Positions 28,405 to 36,231 of a stretch of 64,000 bases of DNA are shown one piece after another (position 1 is the stretch's first letter; each line of letters starts with the position of its first letter). Made by a program: the position numbers and the translations under genes. The stretch is from Thalassospira marina (GTDB lineage Bacteria > Pseudomonadota > Alphaproteobacteria > Rhodospirillales > Thalassospiraceae): the NCBI RefSeq assembly GCF_002844375.1, contig NZ_CP024199.1:3636001-3700000 (forward strand), read 5' to 3'. The notes below the pieces were generated by a model, which saw only the letters and a program-made list of their open reading frames with translations, had not been told where the DNA came from and ran no database searches.

Positions 28405-28533
28405 GGCCAGCCCACCGCAATAAAGCCGCAGGCACCCGGCATGGCGGAGTCTTTCTTCGATCCATTCCAGTGCTTTGACCAGAGTCCTGCGGCCTTTTGC
28501 GTGTATTTTGCGTGTGTTTTACGTTAAACTAGC

Positions 28534-29703
28534 CTAGCTGTGCGAGGCCAGAATACGCTGGGCAATTTCAACTTCCAGATCGGCAGGATAATCCCAGAAA
28601 CCGGGTTTGAACGAAGCAGCCCCGCCCGATGCCAGCCAGTCAATACCCCGCAGCAGAATGGCAGAAAACGGATCAAACAAATCCTTGCCCGACCCGCCCA
28701 TACCCGGTGCAAGGTTAAGCAGGCTGCCGCGATTTAACAGGTAAACCTGTTTGTTTTCATCAAGGTCGAACCGTTCGATATGGCGGCGCATTCGGGTGCG
28801 CGGCAGGGTATCAAGCCAGGCCACATCAATTTCGGTATTGGAATGACCAACATTGACCAGAACCGCCCCGCGCCGCACCTGTGAAAGCTGCGCCTTGCCC
28901 AAAATCCCAGAAAGGCCGGTGGCCGTTACGATAATGGCATTGTTTTTAAGGCCGGTTTCAAGGTCCACCACGGCGCAACCATGATGCTGGGCCTCCAGCG
29001 CGCGAACCGGGTCGCGTTCAGCAACCGAAACAACCGCACCCAAATTGCGCGCCCGTTCGGCCACACCCCGCCCGACCGGGCCAAAACCAATCACCAGCAC
29101 CGTGCGGCCATACAGGGCCAGCCCCGTCACATTGGAAAAAACCGGCCACATTTCCTGGGCCACATGGTGGCGGTTATGCAGGCGATCCTTGATCGCAATG
29201 TCGTTCCAGTTAAAGACCGGGAAGTTCAGATTCAGCTTTTCCACCCGGTGCACACCAGTTGTGGTGGCTTCCAGCGCGCCATCAACCCGGTGGCCCTTTT
29301 TAACAAACGCCTCGATCAGTTCGCCACCCATATCGGCAATGATATCGGCGGGTTCGTTGCTTAAAATATCAATGCTTTGAGCATATTCATCGGGTGTCAT
29401 GCCGGAAAAGGCATGAACCTCCACCCCGTTTGCTGCCAGATAGGCCGCTGCTGCGTCATCGGTACTATCGGGGTTGCACGCCCCCACCTTTACCCGCGCA
29501 CCAGCCTGCACAAAAGGCAGCAGGGTGGGAATGGTGTCTTCCAGCACATGCTGAAAACTGACGATCGTTTTGCCGCGCAAATCACGTTTGGCAACATAGC
29601 GGCCATAAGCCGCGGTAACCGGGCAGATCACCTCGCGCCAGGCAAGGGTTTCGGGGGTGATGCTTGCTGCCAGGGCAGCATCCTTGATGCGGCTAGTGGT
29701 CAT
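28534..29703 (-). CDS. Adenosylhomocysteinase-family protein, divergent
   Basis: The protein has 389 residues, shorter than true adenosylhomocysteinase (about 430-470). The fold is clear: GACNPDSTDDAAAAYLAAN, EATTTGVHRVEKLNL, the NAD motif VIGFGPVGRGVAERAR, VNVGHSNTEIDVAWL and LLNRGSLLNLAPGMG. Compared with the human enzyme the substrate-site Lys (IKDRLHN) and His (GHSN) are kept. The Asp of the KSKFDN motif is replaced by His, one of the paired Glu (EE to EA) is lost, and the C-terminal Lys/Tyr tail that completes the NAD site is missing. It is therefore probably a paralogue with a different or lost reaction. It is monocistronic. Confidence 0.85.
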   Translation of the reverse strand: MTTSRIKDAALAASITPETLAWREVICPVTAAYGRYVAKRDLRGKTIVSFQHVLEDTIPTLLPFVQAGARVKVGACNPDSTDDAAAAYLAANGVEVHAFSGMTPDEYAQSIDILSNEPADIIADMGGELIEAFVKKGHRVDGALEATTTGVHRVEKLNLNFPVFNWNDIAIKDRLHNRHHVAQEMWPVFSNVTGLALYGRTVLVIGFGPVGRGVAERARNLGAVVSVAERDPVRALEAQHHGCAVVDLETGLKNNAIIVTATGLSGILGKAQLSQVRRGAVLVNVGHSNTEIDVAWLDTLPRTRMRRHIERFDLDENKQVYLLNRGSLLNLAPGMGGSGKDLFDPFSAILLRGIDWLASGGAASFKPGFWDYPADLEVEIAQRILASHS

Positions 29704-30067
29704 GGTGTGGGGCCCATATTGAAATTGATCCTGCCGCCTTGGTAATCGCTCTGCCGTCCAATGAAAAGCGCCCAGATCACATCTGCCGTAAATCCCGTGC
29801 CCGGGTCAGGCATTTTGCGATAGTAGCCTGGTATCAAAGCGCGCGTAGTCCGCCGAACATATCCCTGACATGTCCCTGACATGCCAAAGGGGCATACCGC
29901 CCTTTGCGCATCCCCCCTTTGATCGACACCCTGATGATTACGCGCCCGACGATATGAAACAGGCCCCATTTTTAGCTGCTTTTACCGGCCTGGTTCTGGT
30001 TTTGGTTTTGGTTTCGCCCTGCCGGCAATGACCCGCGTGCCCCGCCGGATCATTGCCCAAACCGGCA
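29704..30067. other. Intergenic region without recognisable gene
   Basis: This 364-bp stretch contains only weak ORFs without ribosome sites. It shows a short direct repeat (ccctgacatg at 29866-29885, twice) and a ggttttggtttt tract near 30000. It must hold the promoter of the adenosylhomocysteinase-like gene. I see no RNA gene. Confidence 0.5.
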
Positions 30068-30514
30068 TCAGCCCTTGTTGACGCTGAAAATATTGGTCAA
30101 CGCCCGGCTGGACAGGCCGTAGGTCTGACGAATTTCTTCGCGGTTCATGCCCTTGGAATAATCCCCCATGATCATGGCCCGACGAATGGATTCCGACACC
30201 CCCCAGGGGGACGGAATTTCGACATATCCGCTGCTGCTTGACAGATGCAAAATACGCTCATGCAACTTATGCGAGATATTCAGGTTCATTTTACGGGCCA
30301 GATCGGCCCGGTCATTCTTCAGGTAAATCTTGCGTCCCCCGTGGATGTAAACGAATTCCAGCGCCTCGCGAAACCCGAAATCCTCGATCAGTTCCGCCAC
30401 CAGCCATGGCAGCGAAGCCATTATAAGTGAACGGTTTTCCTCAAACAATCCTTCCAATGTCGCGAATGCCACCTGATCGTAAATCGGAAAACCCTTAAAG
30501 ATATGACGATCCAT
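30068..30514 (-). CDS. Small HTH protein, Mor-activator-like C-terminus
   Basis: The protein has 148 residues from the ATG at 30514, with AGGAAG immediately upstream. The N-terminal half (GFPIYDQVAFATLEGLFEEN, LPWLVAELIEDFGFREALEF) is helical. The middle (IHGGRKIYLKNDRADLARKM) is followed by SSGYVEIPSPWGVSESIRRAM. The end, MNREEIRQTYGLSSRALTNI, reads as a helix-turn-helix like that of the Mor transcription activator family. The family assignment is tentative. It is transcribed divergently from the 30671 gene across 156 bp with several small inverted repeats, so it may regulate the EndoU island. Confidence 0.7.
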   Translation of the reverse strand: MDRHIFKGFPIYDQVAFATLEGLFEENRSLIMASLPWLVAELIEDFGFREALEFVYIHGGRKIYLKNDRADLARKMNLNISHKLHERILHLSSSSGYVEIPSPWGVSESIRRAMIMGDYSKGMNREEIRQTYGLSSRALTNIFSVNKG

Positions 30515-30670
30515 CTTCCTGCCCTTGGTTATGGTTTCCACCTCCCACACACTAGGAATATTTCGAATTTAGTTTCAGTGGAACCATACCCGTTATACGC
30601 GTAATTTGTTAACGCTATTTCTCGTTGCGAGCAAAAAGCTCAGATAACAAATTTCTTCAGGAGCACATTC
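30515..30670. promoter_or_regulatory. Divergent control region of the EndoU island
   Basis: The region between the HTH gene and the first island gene contains CTCG-TTG-CGAG and the overlapping GAGC-AAAAA-GCTC hairpins (near 30630-30655), a CGCG-centred repeat (tacgcgta), and GTTAT/ATAAC arms. These overlap the probable leader of the 30671 gene. Exact promoters are not clear. Confidence 0.45.
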
Positions 30671-31303
30671 ATGGACTTCACCCTTACCCTTAACATCGAT
30701 CCCAAGGACCTCGACGTCATCAATGGCGCACAGCAGAAGGTCGCCCTGGCAAAGCCGGTCGGCAATTCTGCGGCAAATGTGATCTGGGTGGCTTTCGATC
30801 CGTTTGAAAGCAATACGATTCAGTGGTCGGAAGAATACTGGATCTATGCTTCGACCGCCTCGACGGGCGTTAATGGCGAAAAGATCACCAAATTGTCCGA
30901 AGTCCAGCCTGGTCCGGCCATGACGGGGTCGATCTACACCTTTGGCCAGACGGCAACTTTTGGCGAGCCGGTCAAAAACCCGGCAATTGGCTCCGGGACT
31001 TTTGCCGCCCAGAACGACATGCCCTATGACAAATATCCCAGCCTGACCTTTGGTCTGTCCCAGACCGCCATGGTCAACCAGAAGATCCAGGACCGCAAAC
31101 CGATTTCGGCCACCTCGGTTCTGGCCACCCAGCAAATCCAGGCAACCCCGTTCACCCACGTCTATATCTGGCTGGAAGGCCATTTTGAAAGCTCGACCAT
31201 CGTGACCGATGTGACCGGCAAACAGTCGGTTGCAAAGTTCGGCGGCAGCGTGACGGAAATCGAAATGTCCTATGACGGCAAAAGCGGCCTGTTTCACCAG
31301 TAA
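30671..31303 (+). CDS. Protein of unrecognised family, island paralogue 1
   Basis: The protein has 210 residues, with AGGAG ahead of the ATG. There is no signal peptide or membrane segment. It is rich in Thr, Ser, Val and aromatic residues and looks all-beta. Motifs shared with its paralogue at 32286 include KPVGNSAANVIW, FDPFESNTIQW, EEYWIYAST, ISAT-VLATQQIQ, VYIWLE and IEMSYDGK-GLFH; by eye the two are about 60% identical. I considered the PixA/AidA inclusion-body family but the pattern does not fit. The neighbour 77 bp downstream encodes a secreted EndoU nuclease. A role as companion, carrier or cytosolic binding protein is speculation. Confidence 0.85.
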   Translation: MDFTLTLNIDPKDLDVINGAQQKVALAKPVGNSAANVIWVAFDPFESNTIQWSEEYWIYASTASTGVNGEKITKLSEVQPGPAMTGSIYTFGQTATFGEPVKNPAIGSGTFAAQNDMPYDKYPSLTFGLSQTAMVNQKIQDRKPISATSVLATQQIQATPFTHVYIWLEGHFESSTIVTDVTGKQSVAKFGGSVTEIEMSYDGKSGLFHQ

Positions 31304-31332
31304 GCCGGCACACTGACCCGTTCATAACGGCG

Positions 31333-31357
31333 TACGGGGGCACATCGCGCCCCCGTA
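31333..31357 (+). terminator. Intercistronic GC-rich hairpin
   Basis: TACGGGGGC (31333-31341) pairs perfectly with GCCCCCGTA (31349-31357) between the 30671 gene and the EndoU gene. No T-tract follows, so it may be an attenuator or RNA-stability element that lets some transcription pass into the nuclease gene. Confidence 0.6.
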
Positions 31358-31380
31358 TCTGCCAAACAAGGAAATCTGTC

Positions 31381-31926
31381 ATGCAAAACAGGTTTGCGCT
31401 CATCCTTGCCTTCATGCTGGCCATTACCGGCTTTTTGTTTCCGGCCCGGCAGGCTGTTGCCGCGGTTAATTGCGATACTTTGCCACCCTTTGCCCGGGTT
31501 AATTATGTCGAAATCAACCAGCGGCACATTTTTTGCGGTGAGATTGGCCGCTACGGCGCATCGGGCTTTCATTCGCGACCCAATGGCGAGCTTCCCAACA
31601 CCATCATCTTCGACAATTACACGTCGGCGCTGGTTCTTTCGCACTGGAATCAAAACCTGAACCAGTGGGACCAAAATGGCATTTACGAACTGAACAATTT
31701 CCTGATCGACGACGGCGTGCAGCGTTCAAACAAGGGACGATCCACCATGTTCCCCGACTATTGCACGCAGCAAAATGTGCTGGATGCCATCGCCTATGCC
31801 GCCCAACACAATGACCTTTCCGGCCCGTCATGCCTGACGGTACAGGGCCAGGAATTTGAAATTACCGTTCACTGGCTTCGCGATCAAAACGGCTGGTACA
31901 TCAACAGCGCCTATCCGCGCCTGTAA
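31381..31926 (+). CDS. Secreted EndoU-family nuclease
   Basis: The protein has 181 residues, with AAGGAAA upstream of the ATG. A signal peptide covers about residues 1-28 (cleavage near AVAA). The mature part follows the bacterial EndoU pattern: His49 in NQRHIFCGE, His64 in SGFHSRPNG, the GIYE strand (100-103), Lys118 in NKGRSTMFPDYC, and the terminal strand with Tyr178 in WYINSAYP. These correspond to the two catalytic His, the Lys and the Tyr of eukaryotic EndoU; the usual Thr before Tyr is Ser here. Four cysteines (31, 52, 128, 151) suggest two disulfides, fitting an extracytoplasmic location. EndoU domains cleave RNA and occur as toxins in contact-dependent systems. Here it is a stand-alone secreted domain. 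No obvious immunity gene is named. Confidence 0.85.
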   Translation: MQNRFALILAFMLAITGFLFPARQAVAAVNCDTLPPFARVNYVEINQRHIFCGEIGRYGASGFHSRPNGELPNTIIFDNYTSALVLSHWNQNLNQWDQNGIYELNNFLIDDGVQRSNKGRSTMFPDYCTQQNVLDAIAYAAQHNDLSGPSCLTVQGQEFEITVHWLRDQNGWYINSAYPRL

Positions 31927-31986
31927 CACCTGCCTCCCTTTATTTCTTTCCCGGCTCCCCCATAAAAAGACCACGAGCAAACAAAA

Positions 31987-32223
31987 CACACCTTTTGCGT
32001 GCAGTGTTGAAAATGGCACCCACAGTGCAACCAACCCCGCGCGAACTCAGCCTGCTGCATGGTTAGCACTGCCGTTTGTTTCCCCCTTCGAGGGGACAAT
32101 AACGCGCCAGTAAACACATCCATTCTTGAGGTTTTTCATGCTGTGGTTACAGCAACGCTTGCTCCGCCACATAAATTCACGTTTAAGTTGAATATTGCAG
32201 AAATACCAAGCCAGATTGCACAT
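31987..32223 (+). repeat. Diverged non-coding repeat, copy A
   Basis: It aligns in order with copy B at 33080-33383. Blocks are cacaccttttgcgtgcag (31987-32004; 17 of 18), aatggcacccacagtgc (32012-32028; 15 of 17), cagcctgctgcatgg (32048-32062; 13 of 15), tttttcatgctgtggtta (32132-32149; 16 of 18) and a ttgcagaaatacc...ccagatt block (32195-32223). It fills the gap between the EndoU gene and paralogue 2. No ORF is conserved between copies, so the shared sequence is probably regulatory or a leader, or a relic of duplication. Confidence 0.7.
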
Positions 32224-32285
32224 CCTGCGGCCTCCAGCAGCGGGGATCATGATGCGCAAACAACAAATTTTATGGGGAGCAGATT

Positions 32286-32936
32286 ATGAATTTCAGCCTT
32301 ACCCTTAACATCGATGCCAAAGACCTTGGCTTTATCAATGACGCAGGCCAGAAGGTCGCCCTGGCAAGGCCGGTCGGCAATTCTGCGGCAAATGTGATCT
32401 GGGTGACTTTCGATCCGTTCGAAAGCAATACAATACAATGGACAGAAGAATACTGGATCTATGCCTCGACCACATCGACCAACATAAAGGGCAGTCAGAT
32501 CCAACAAATGTCTCAAGTCGCGCCCGGCCCGGCCATCACAGGGGCGATCTACACCCTTGAGCCCGCAGCGACCTTTAGCACACCAATCCCAAACCCGACC
32601 ATCGGGGCCAATACCTTTGCCGTACAGAACGAGGTGCCCTATGACGAACATCCCGTCCTGACTTTGGGCCTGTCGCAAAGTGTTACTGTTAACCAAAGGA
32701 ATTTGGACCGCATCCCCATCTCGGCTACGGCGGTACTCGCCACGCAACAAATACAGATGACCCCAGGCAACAGCGTTTACATCTGGCTGGAAAGCGATTT
32801 TGGCAGTTCGACGATCATTACTGATTTGACCGAATTGGCAGACGTGAATGGCAAACGGGCGATTGCCAAATTCGGTGATGGTATTTCCCATATCGAAATG
32901 TCTTATGACGGTAAAATCGGCCTGTTTCACGAATGA
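32286..32936 (+). CDS. Protein of unrecognised family, island paralogue 2
   Basis: The protein has 216 residues, with GGGGAG before the ATG. It is about 60% identical by eye to the 30671 product, including NIDAKDL, ALARPVGNSAANVIW, FDPFESNTIQW, EEYWIYAST, ATQQIQ and IEMSYDGKIGLFH. It differs by a small insertion near residue 185 (TELADVNGKRA), while the middle (residues about 70-115) is most diverged. There is no signal peptide. The duplicate retains its frame and its ribosome site, so both copies are probably expressed. It is followed by an intrinsic terminator. Function unknown. Confidence 0.85.
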   Translation: MNFSLTLNIDAKDLGFINDAGQKVALARPVGNSAANVIWVTFDPFESNTIQWTEEYWIYASTTSTNIKGSQIQQMSQVAPGPAITGAIYTLEPAATFSTPIPNPTIGANTFAVQNEVPYDEHPVLTLGLSQSVTVNQRNLDRIPISATAVLATQQIQMTPGNSVYIWLESDFGSSTIITDLTELADVNGKRAIAKFGDGISHIEMSYDGKIGLFHE

Positions 32937-33029
32937 TACAAACATTCGTCCCGCTTTAGCAGCATTCCCCCCCTAAGCGCCACTCCACGCCGCGCCATCG
33001 CACCTGCAGCAGGCCCGATCAACAGAAAC

Positions 33030-33060
33030 AAAGCCAGCAACACCCCGTGCTGGCTTTTTT
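33030..33060 (+). terminator. Intrinsic terminator after paralogue 2
   Basis: AAAGCCAGCA (33030-33039) pairs with TGCTGGCTTT (33048-33057) and the T-run continues to 33060. It lies about 95 bp past the stop and before repeat copy B. Confidence 0.9.
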
Positions 33061-33079
33061 ATTGGCAGGCAGCCTTAAA

Positions 33080-33383
33080 CACATCTTTTGCGTGCAGATA
33101 GGTCAATGGCCCCCACAGCGCGGCGCAATCCGTGCAAACCCAGCCTGCCGCACGGTGTGCGCTGCCTGTTTTCATCATCCAAACAGATAGCGGCAATCCT
33201 TTAACCTTATCCATTGCACGGATTTTTCAGCCTGTGGTTATCGCAAAACTTGCCCTGCCCGGCAGATTGACGCAGCATACCCGCCCGGCTTCCAGCCCCG
33301 GTGACATGCGCAGACAAAGGTTGTCGCCAACGTCTGCGCAATTACGGGCGGAAACCTTGCTGAAATACCGTGCCAGATTACAT
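33080..33383 (+). repeat. Diverged non-coding repeat, copy B, with an inserted hairpin
   Basis: The blocks match copy A: 33080-33097, 33105-33121, 33141-33155, 33223-33240 and 33357-33383. Spacing between the first and fourth blocks is nearly equal (145 and 143 bp). Between the fourth and fifth, copy B is about 71 bp longer and contains a stem TGCGCAGAC (33307-33315) / GTCTGCGCA (33332-33340) with an inner GTTG/CAAC. It lies directly upstream of the HIG1-like gene. Confidence 0.7.
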
Positions 33384-33411
33384 GTCAGGCAGGTTTTAAC
33401 GGAGATGAAAG

Positions 33412-33609
33412 ATGGCTGCCTTTTTGCAGATCGGTGTTTTGCTGGCGATGGCTGCCGTTGGCATCATTCTGGTGCTGGGCATTATCACCATGGCCCGGGG
33501 CAAAAGCGCACGCACATCAAACAAGCTGATGCAATGGCGCATCATCGCCCAGGCAGGCGCCATCATTTTGCTGCTGATCCTTTCGGTACTTGCCGTTGGT
33601 CACCATTAA
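33412..33609 (+). CDS. Twin transmembrane protein, HIG1 domain
   Basis: The protein has 65 residues and two transmembrane helices (about 4-27 and 43-62) separated by a short basic loop ARGKSARTSNKLMQWRIIAQ. The loop matches the HIG1/hypoxia-induced pattern (N-x-L-M-x-x-R-V/I-x-x-Q). Mitochondrial relatives assist respiratory supercomplexes; the bacterial role is not established. GGAG lies 8 nt upstream of the start. It precedes pduO by 60 bp, an order often seen in alphaproteobacteria next to etf and hbd genes. Confidence 0.88.
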   Translation: MAAFLQIGVLLAMAAVGIILVLGIITMARGKSARTSNKLMQWRIIAQAGAIILLLILSVLAVGHH

Positions 33610-33669
33610 GGCACGGCAAAACCAAAAGGCGACCTTCATCCTCCCCCAACAGGAAACACAGCCAGAAAC

Positions 33670-34248
33670 ATGGTCCAACTGACACGGATTTACACCAAAT
33701 CGGGCGACAAGGGCAAAACCGCCCTTGGCAATGGCAAGCGGGTGGCAAAAAACGATATTCGCGTTGCTGCCTATGGCACGGTTGATGAAACCAATGCCGT
33801 GATCGGCGTGGCACGGTTGCACAGTGCGGATGATCCCGAAACCGATGCCATGCTGGCCCGCATCCAAAATGACCTGTTTGATCTGGGTGCCGATTTATGC
33901 ACACCGGGGGATGGCAGCGACGATAACCCCGATCAGCCTTCCTTGCGCATCACTGCCCGCCAGACCGAACGCCTGGAACAGGAAATTGATGCCATCAATG
34001 CCGGGTTGGACCCGCTGAAATCCTTTATCCTGCCCGGTGGCAGCGCATTGGCGGCCCAATTGCATGTGGCGCGCACCGTATCGCGCCGGGCCGAACGGCT
34101 GGTGGTCGAGCTGGCCGGGATCGAGGCCATCAACCCCGAAGCGGTGCGATATATAAACCGCCTGTCCGACCATATGTTTGTTCTGGCCCGCCATGCCAAT
34201 AATGGTGGCAAGGACGATATTTTGTGGAAGCCGGGGCTGACCCGCTAG
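33670..34248 (+). CDS. pduO: Cob(I)yrinic acid a,c-diamide adenosyltransferase, PduO type
   Basis: The 192-residue enzyme transfers adenosyl from ATP to cob(I)alamin, making coenzyme B12. Family motifs are IYTKSGDKGKTALGNGKRV at the ATP-binding N-terminus, AYGTVDETNAVIGVAR, LPGGSALAAQLHVARTVSRRAER and VRYINRLSDHMFVLARH. The product is the cofactor of Ecm at 18.5 kb. It probably shares a transcript with the HIG1 gene and is followed by a weak hairpin. Confidence 0.96.
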   Translation: MVQLTRIYTKSGDKGKTALGNGKRVAKNDIRVAAYGTVDETNAVIGVARLHSADDPETDAMLARIQNDLFDLGADLCTPGDGSDDNPDQPSLRITARQTERLEQEIDAINAGLDPLKSFILPGGSALAAQLHVARTVSRRAERLVVELAGIEAINPEAVRYINRLSDHMFVLARHANNGGKDDILWKPGLTR

Positions 34249-34276
34249 GCCCTGTTGGCGTGCAAAAATACTGGAT

Positions 34277-34307
34277 AAAGCCCTGTTCAAGGCGGGCTTT
34301 GTCCCTT
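34277..34307 (+). terminator. Probable terminator after pduO
   Basis: AAAGCCC (34277-34283) pairs with GGGCTTT (34294-34300), followed by gtccctt. The stem is short and the T-tract poor. Confidence 0.5.
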
Positions 34308-34351
34308 ATCAAGACTGGCAAGGGTTAGAATTTTTCAGTAAAGAAGTTATC

Positions 34352-34363
34352 GTTAACGTTAAC
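34352..34363. promoter_or_regulatory. Palindromic operator candidate upstream of etfB
   Basis: GTTAACGTTAAC is a perfect 12-bp palindrome with a central CG, 133 bp before the etfB start. It resembles operators of LacI-type or fatty-acid regulators, but the cognate regulator is not visible here. Confidence 0.45.
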
Positions 34364-34495
34364 CTCTTTACGTAAATTGACAATCCTGTGGATGGCAATT
34401 ATTGTGCATCGCAGGGAAAACAGTAACACCGGGCGTATCAGGCCATTAAGGTTGATATGCTCATTGGTTAGACAACAAAAACGAACAGGTCTGTC

Positions 34496-35245
34496 ATGAA
34501 GGTTCTTGTCGCCGTTAAGCGCGTTGTGGATTACAACGTCAAGATCCGTGTCAAACAGGACCAGTCAGGCGTTGAACTTAGCAACGTCAAGATGTCCATG
34601 AACCCGTTTGACGAAATTGCCGTTGAAGAAGCCGTCCGCCTGAAGGAAGCCGGTACCGCCACCGAGGTGGTCGCCGTATCCCTTGGCGTGAAGCAGTCCC
34701 AGGAAACACTGCGTACCGCCCTTGCAATGGGTGCGGACCGCGCCATCCTGGTTGAAAGCGACGACGAATTGCAGCCGCTGGCCGTTGCCAAGCTGTTAAA
34801 GGAAGTTGTGGCCAAGGAAAGCCCGGATCTGGTGATTCTGGGGAAACAGGCCATTGACGATGATGCCAACCAGACCGGCCAGATGCTGGCGGCATTGCTG
34901 GATTGGCCGCAGGGCACCTTTGCCTCGAAAATCGCGATTGCCGATGGCAAAATGGATGTCACCCGTGAAGTTGATGGCGGCCTGGAAACGGTAAAACTGA
35001 CCCTTCCGGCCATTGTCACCACTGACCTTCGCCTGAACGAACCGCGCTATGCCTCGCTTCCGAACATCATGAAAGCGAAGAAAAAGCCGCTTGATACCCT
35101 GACACCGGCAGATCTTGGTGTTGATACCGCACCGCGTCTTAAAACGCTGAAGGTGACCGAACCGGCAGCACGCGAAGCAGGCATCAAGGTTGCGGACGTA
35201 GCCGAACTGGTCGACAAGCTTCGTAACGAAGCCAAAGTAATTTAA
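34496..35245 (+). CDS. etfB: Electron transfer flavoprotein subunit beta
   Basis: The 249-residue small subunit binds AMP and, with EtfA, accepts electrons from acyl-CoA dehydrogenases for ETF:quinone oxidoreductase. Signatures are [68 protein letters not shown] and the C-terminal recognition part [19 protein letters not shown]. It is the first gene of etfB-etfA-hbd. Mcd at 22.4 kb is a natural electron donor. Confidence 0.98.
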   Translation: MKVLVAVKRVVDYNVKIRVKQDQSGVELSNVKMSMNPFDEIAVEEAVRLKEAGTATEVVAVSLGVKQSQETLRTALAMGADRAILVESDDELQPLAVAKLLKEVVAKESPDLVILGKQAIDDDANQTGQMLAALLDWPQGTFASKIAIADGKMDVTREVDGGLETVKLTLPAIVTTDLRLNEPRYASLPNIMKAKKKPLDTLTPADLGVDTAPRLKTLKVTEPAAREAGIKVADVAELVDKLRNEAKVI

Positions 35246-35260
35246 GCGGGGGCAGGTCCA

Positions 35261-36196
35261 ATGAGCATTCTTGTTATTGCCGAACACGACAATACCGAAT
35301 TGAAGGGCGCGACCCTTTCCACCATCGCAGCGGCCAAAAAAATTGGCGGCGACATTACGGTTCTGGTTGCCGGTGAAAACTGTGCCGCGATTGCCGATGC
35401 CGCTGCAAAGGCCGAAGGCGTTTCCAAGGTTCTGCTGGCTGACAATGCGGCCTATGGCCATGCGCTGGCTGAAAACCTGGCAGGTCTGGTTACCGAACTG
35501 GCCGGTGATTACAGCCACATTCTGGCGGCATCATCGACCACGGGCAAAAACTTCATGCCGCGTGTTGCCGCCCTTAAGGATGTCGCGCAGATTTCCGACA
35601 TCATCGATGTTGAAGATGCCGATACTTTTGTGCGCCCGATTTATGCGGGCAATGCCCTTGCGACGGTTCAGTCATCTGACAGCCTGAAACTGATCACCGT
35701 GCGGACCACGGGCTTTGATCCGGTTGCTGGCGAAGGTGGTTCAGCCAGCGTTGAAAACATCGCGATTGCGGCGGATTCCGGTAAATCCAGCTTTGTCGGT
35801 CAGGAACTGACCGAGTCGGAACGCCCGGAACTGGCAGCAGCATCGGTTGTTATCTCTGGTGGTCGCGGCATGGGTTCGGCTGAAAACTTCCACCTGATCG
35901 AACCGATCGCCGACAAACTGGGCGCAGCCATTGGCGCATCACGCGCTGCGGTTGATGCCGGATACGCCCCGAACGACTGGCAGGTTGGACAGACCGGCAA
36001 AGTTGTTGCACCGCAGCTATACATTGCGGTAGGCATTTCAGGTGCTATTCAGCATCTTGCCGGCATGAAGGACAGTAAGGTCATTGTCGCGATCAACAAG
36101 GACGAAGATGCGCCGATTTTCTCGGTCGCCGATTACGGACTTGTTGCTGACCTGTTCGAGGCCCTTCCCGCATTGGCGAGTGAACTCGACAAATAG
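35261..36196 (+). CDS. etfA: Electron transfer flavoprotein subunit alpha
   Basis: The 311-residue FAD-binding partner of EtfB has its FAD domain in [64 protein letters not shown] and [21 protein letters not shown]. The start lies 15 bp after etfB behind a GGGGGCAGG site, so the two subunits are co-translated. Length and order are standard. Confidence 0.98.
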   Translation: MSILVIAEHDNTELKGATLSTIAAAKKIGGDITVLVAGENCAAIADAAAKAEGVSKVLLADNAAYGHALAENLAGLVTELAGDYSHILAASSTTGKNFMPRVAALKDVAQISDIIDVEDADTFVRPIYAGNALATVQSSDSLKLITVRTTGFDPVAGEGGSASVENIAIAADSGKSSFVGQELTESERPELAAASVVISGGRGMGSAENFHLIEPIADKLGAAIGASRAAVDAGYAPNDWQVGQTGKVVAPQLYIAVGISGAIQHLAGMKDSKVIVAINKDEDAPIFSVADYGLVADLFEALPALASELDK

Positions 36197-36231
36197 TCAG
36201 ATCCTTTTTGGATAGGGATGAGTGGGGAAAC

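Noticed and set aside
29700..29969. Minus-strand ORF of 89 codons upstream of the adenosylhomocysteinase-like gene
   Set aside because: It overlaps the start of the real gene, contains the short direct repeat and has no homology signal I can see.
30671..32936. PixA/AidA inclusion-body family for the two island paralogues
   Set aside because: The conserved blocks do not match that family's pattern as I know it, so I left the family unassigned.
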